Assembly (NCBI GenBank): GCA_024734555.1
Contig: JANPWX010000077.1
Span: 2,721,236 to 2,785,235 of the forward strand
Reading direction: 5' to 3'
Source of the DNA: Trochalopteron elliotii
Lineage: Eukaryota; Chordata; Aves; Passeriformes; Leiothrichidae
Length of the DNA: 64,000 nt
Shown in pieces: positions 62,401-64,000 of this stretch (positions within the stretch are counted from its first letter, which is position 1; every line of letters begins with the position of its first letter). The notes under the pieces were generated by a model. It was not told the origin of the DNA and did not search any database. It saw nothing but the letters and a program-made list of their open reading frames with translations. A program made the translations under genes and the position numbers.

Positions 62401-64000
62401 ATAGAAATCCTCTAACAATGGTACTGAAAAAGTAATTCCTTGAAAGCGATATTGAATTAGGTCATCAGCACAGCCTGCTGTGTTGTCAGTTTTGCCTTTT
62501 CCCAAAAGACTAACAACCCATGTGAGGATTTTGTACTTTGCAAAGAAGACTGGAGAGAAGAAAGTGCTATTTAGCACAATTTCAACTTAGCAGCCCTAGA
62601 GTTCATTTATTCATGAATGTTTAAAAAAGTATATGATGCTTAAGTGACTTTAATGAAGCAGAGCTGTAGTTCTCACAGTACAGAATTTTACAGATACTGA
62701 ACTTCCTACAGAACATAACTGCATGATAAACATGATATGGAGGACATCAAAGTTTCTAGACTTTTTCTTTTTTCAAATTTTAACAAAAAGACCCTATGCC
62801 TTTTGTGCATATCTCGTAAAAAGATATTCCTTAGTAGCTGTACTCATGGATATGTTGTGCATCTATTATATTTTAACAAGAAATAAAAACCCCAGTTATC
62901 TAAAAAACAGTCAAATAAATCTTCTTAGAAGCAATTGATACAAAACTCATACACACGGAATCGTCTTCCAAAAGCACCTTTTAAATTAATCCATTTATGT
63001 TCTATTCTCAAAGTGCTGACAGGGCAAAATAGAGAAAGAGCTTCCACTTTGTCAAGAAATTTATTTTATTTACAGCTTGCTTACATTGAATCTTCTTGCA
63101 TCTTGTGTAACAAGACTGATGCTGATGATATTGGAGTACACTCACAATAAATAGTTCTACAGAAAATGCAAGTTCTGTGCATCCCTTCTGACATCAAAAA
63201 GCCCTCAGAAGCTGGAAGTATACTTTGGTCATTCATCCATTAAAAATAATTAACTAGATCTTCAAATGGTGTTGATCAATGTACCTCAGAGTGTAACTCT
63301 AAATTATATCAGTGGGGGACCTGACTTGTTTCAAAATGAGCATGAATTACTACATAAGCAATTTGCTGATGGAAAAGGCTGAGGTGATGAATTTTAATCA
63401 ATCTTATATCTTACATTTTGGGATGAATTTTTGAAGGAATAGATGAATGTCTGGGAAAACAGACAACTCCAGATGAAAACAGACCTTTACACAGAAAAAT
63501 ACAATATTATGAAAGTGAAAACAGCAATTTACAAGTTTGTTTAGAGGAGAAGAGATAGAAGAATAATACATCAACAAATATAAGGACTAGGTCACAGTGT
63601 GCTGATGACATTTCAAACACAAATGCTGAACATGCTTTCCTGGACAAACATTCCCTACGTTTGTGATAAGACATTCAGCTTCCAATATCTGTTATACTTC
63701 TCAACCAAGAGAAAATCTCTTTGGATTTTTGACTTCTGATTTTTTGCATAAAAATTGAAAGACAAAATATATTAGTGACCTGATGTAGAGCTATACTTAA
63801 GTTTACTGATACAGCACATTTCTCTTTGTATTAATGCAGTGCCATTCAGAATAAATCTGAACATTCAATAGATCATTTGAGTTTAGCACAAACCTTGAAA
63901 GTATAAATTTAATTGGCGTATACTAGATACATTAAGAGTAACGACCTCATAACTAATCAGTCTCCTAGAGGAAGTCTTCTTCCTTTCTTAGAGGAATCAT
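59443..64000. other. AT-rich unique DNA to window end, no gene seen
   Basis: Short open frames on both strands (60838-61065, 62368-62577, 62723-63150) show no domains or convincing splice sites. There is no recognisable transposable element. Confidence 0.5.

Overview
The window looks like a gene-poor stretch of a bird nuclear chromosome, probably a passerine, although the species cannot be fixed from sequence alone. Three things point there. It is AT-rich and has no convincing intact protein-coding gene. It carries several 5'-truncated chicken-repeat-1 (CR1) LINE fragments, some ending in the characteristic 'attctatgat' type tail. It also carries many solitary retroviral LTRs of the avian ERVL and ERVK-like kinds. 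No tRNA, rRNA, CRISPR array or operon was found. The longer open frames come from LTRs, antisense CR1 or microsatellites.

Layout. An LTR 3' end (about 1-398) is followed by mostly unique DNA. A complete solo ERVL-type LTR lies at 2456-3293. CR1 fragments lie at 8730-8895, 13490-13730 and 13950-14228. A solo LTR with a perfect 5-bp target duplication (CTGGC) spans 14493-15052. The interval 15.1-24.8 kb is AT-rich and largely unannotatable apart from microsatellites. A decayed ERVL LTR piece lies at 24795-25110. The 28.4-31.5 kb region stacks a GT/T-rich tract, a CR1 fragment (29755-30345) and a solo LTR with a perfect target duplication (ATTAC; 30842-31521). A 1.1-kb ERVL LTR (37690-38782) faces a divergent partial relative in the opposite orientation (39139-39500). 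A CpG-rich LTR lies at 40637-41068.

The most interesting structure spans 45.6-52.5 kb. Two copies of one LTR family lie in inverted orientation about 5.9 kb apart (45587-46025 minus, 51927-52488 plus). Their 6-bp flanks are exchanged: the left copy has gaaccc and gtttag, and the right copy has gggttc and ctaaac. Each outer flank is the reverse complement of the inner flank of the other copy. This is what is expected if two independently inserted solo LTRs recombined with each other and inverted 46026-51926. The alternative is that the assembly has this segment the wrong way round.

Possible host-derived coding remnants are weak: a stop-interrupted frame at 56070-56438 and an exon-like segment behind a good splice acceptor at 34010-34254. 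A perfect 15-bp hairpin lies at 57649-57685. The rest is AT-rich intergenic or intronic DNA. Whether it holds conserved regulatory elements cannot be judged without alignment.
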